From: Bacteroides salyersiae WAL 10018 = DSM 18765 = JCM 12988
GTDB lineage: Bacteria; Bacteroidota; Bacteroidia; Bacteroidales; Bacteroidaceae
Direction of reading: 5' to 3'
Assembly (NCBI RefSeq): GCF_000381365.1
Contig: NZ_KB905468.1
Location: 62,001-126,000 of the forward strand
DNA: 64,000 nucleotides
The position numbers and the translations under genes are program-made. The notes under the pieces were generated by a model. The model was not told where the DNA came from, did no database searches, and saw only the letters and a program-made list of their open reading frames with translations. Every line of letters begins with the position of its first letter. Position 1 is the stretch's first letter. Positions 63,688 to 64,000 of this stretch are shown here, piece by piece.

Positions 63688-64000
63688 ATGAAACAGTATT
63701 TAGATTTACTCAGTCGTGTACTCGCCGAAGGTACCGAAAAAAGTGATCGTACCGGTACGGGTACAATCAGTGTATTCGGACATCAGATGCGCTTCAACCT
63801 CGAAGAGGGCTTTCCTTGTCTGACAACAAAGAAACTACATCTGAAATCAATAATACACGAGTTACTATGGTTCCTGCAAGGAGATACAAATGTAAAGTAC
63901 TTGCAAGATAACGGTGTTCGTATTTGGAACGAATGGGCGGACGAAAACGGTGATCTCGGTCATATCTACGGTTACCAATGGCGTTCATGGCCCGATTATA
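63688..64000 (+). CDS. thyA: Thymidylate synthase, N-terminal part (runs off window)
   Basis: 104 codons are in the window. MKQYLDLLSRVLAEGTEKSD and DRTGTGTISVFGHQMRFNL are the usual opening, followed by FPCLTTKKLHLKSIIHELLW and IYGYQWRSWPDY. The enzyme methylates dUMP with methylene-tetrahydrofolate. The active-site Cys lies beyond the window. The gene is open to the end. It follows the repeat tract above. Confidence 0.97.
   Translation, partial: MKQYLDLLSRVLAEGTEKSDRTGTGTISVFGHQMRFNLEEGFPCLTTKKLHLKSIIHELLWFLQGDTNVKYLQDNGVRIWNEWADENGDLGHIYGYQWRSWPDY

Overview
The window is chromosomal DNA of a Bacteroidales bacterium, almost certainly Bacteroides and possibly the B. fragilis group (genus confident, species a guess). 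Reasons: promoters of the Bacteroidota type (TTG at -33, TAnnTTTG at -7) occur in front of many genes. The gene families also fit: SprA, paired DUF3857/transglutaminase proteins, meso-diaminopimelate dehydrogenase, DUF4290, C10 protease, DUF5690-type carrier and HME-RND efflux. No rRNA, tRNA, insertion sequence, phage or CRISPR array was seen. Most of the window is core chromosome.

Layout. 1-9.2 kb (minus): a hypothetical pair, the giant outer-membrane protein SprA, and ruvA. 9.4-15.3 kb (plus): ddh, two DUF3857/transglutaminase exported proteins and a hemolysin III-type membrane protein. 15.4-18.7 kb: a cobalamin riboswitch followed by the anaerobic ribonucleotide reductase nrdD and its activase nrdG. 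19.1-24.3 kb: a HAD phosphatase, then a 2-aminoethylphosphonate catabolic set (carrier, phnX, phnW) with a divergent HTH protein. 24.4-31.3 kb (minus): rseP, dxr, an M23 peptidase, rimM, murA, DUF4290 and tsaB. 31.8-34 kb (plus): yicC, gmk, nadD. 34.2-38.5 kb: a divergent pair of exported proteins, one a C10 cysteine protease, both ending in domains that resemble type IX secretion sorting signals. 38.5-42.8 kb: a lipoprotein phosphoesterase, menA, rfbB and rfbA. 43-48.4 kb: a frameshifted lipoprotein gene, a YfcE-like phosphoesterase, polyphosphate kinase and a PiT phosphate transporter. 48.5-50.7 kb: an orphan receiver and an ABC-F ATPase. 50.9-57.3 kb: a heavy-metal RND efflux operon with histidine-rich leading proteins. 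57.3-64 kb: a lipoprotein, an RsmF-like rRNA methyltransferase, a deleted ORF6N gene, an ECF sigma operon, a candidate small RNA, an exported phospholipase D-like protein and the start of thyA.

The least explained material lies between the genes. Three intergenic arrays each contain four degenerate units of exactly 22 nt, with a likely fourth (23-nt period) at the left edge. Their sequences are unrelated to one another, but the period and unit number are the same and many units carry a small central dyad. A second class consists of long inverted repeats whose arms are simple word repeats. In the clearest copies the loop shares a core close to CTGCGCT-n-CTGCATAG. Such material has run into coding sequence at the 5' end of nrdG and probably at the 5' end of sprA and the 3' end of dxr. 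These two classes are the best candidates for something undescribed.

Other points of interest are the B12 riboswitch on a B12-independent reductase, MurA with Asp in place of the catalytic Cys (predicting fosfomycin insensitivity), and a possible SprA/sorting-domain link. There are also two probably leaderless genes (menA, thyA) and an in-frame deletion in an ORF6N gene.
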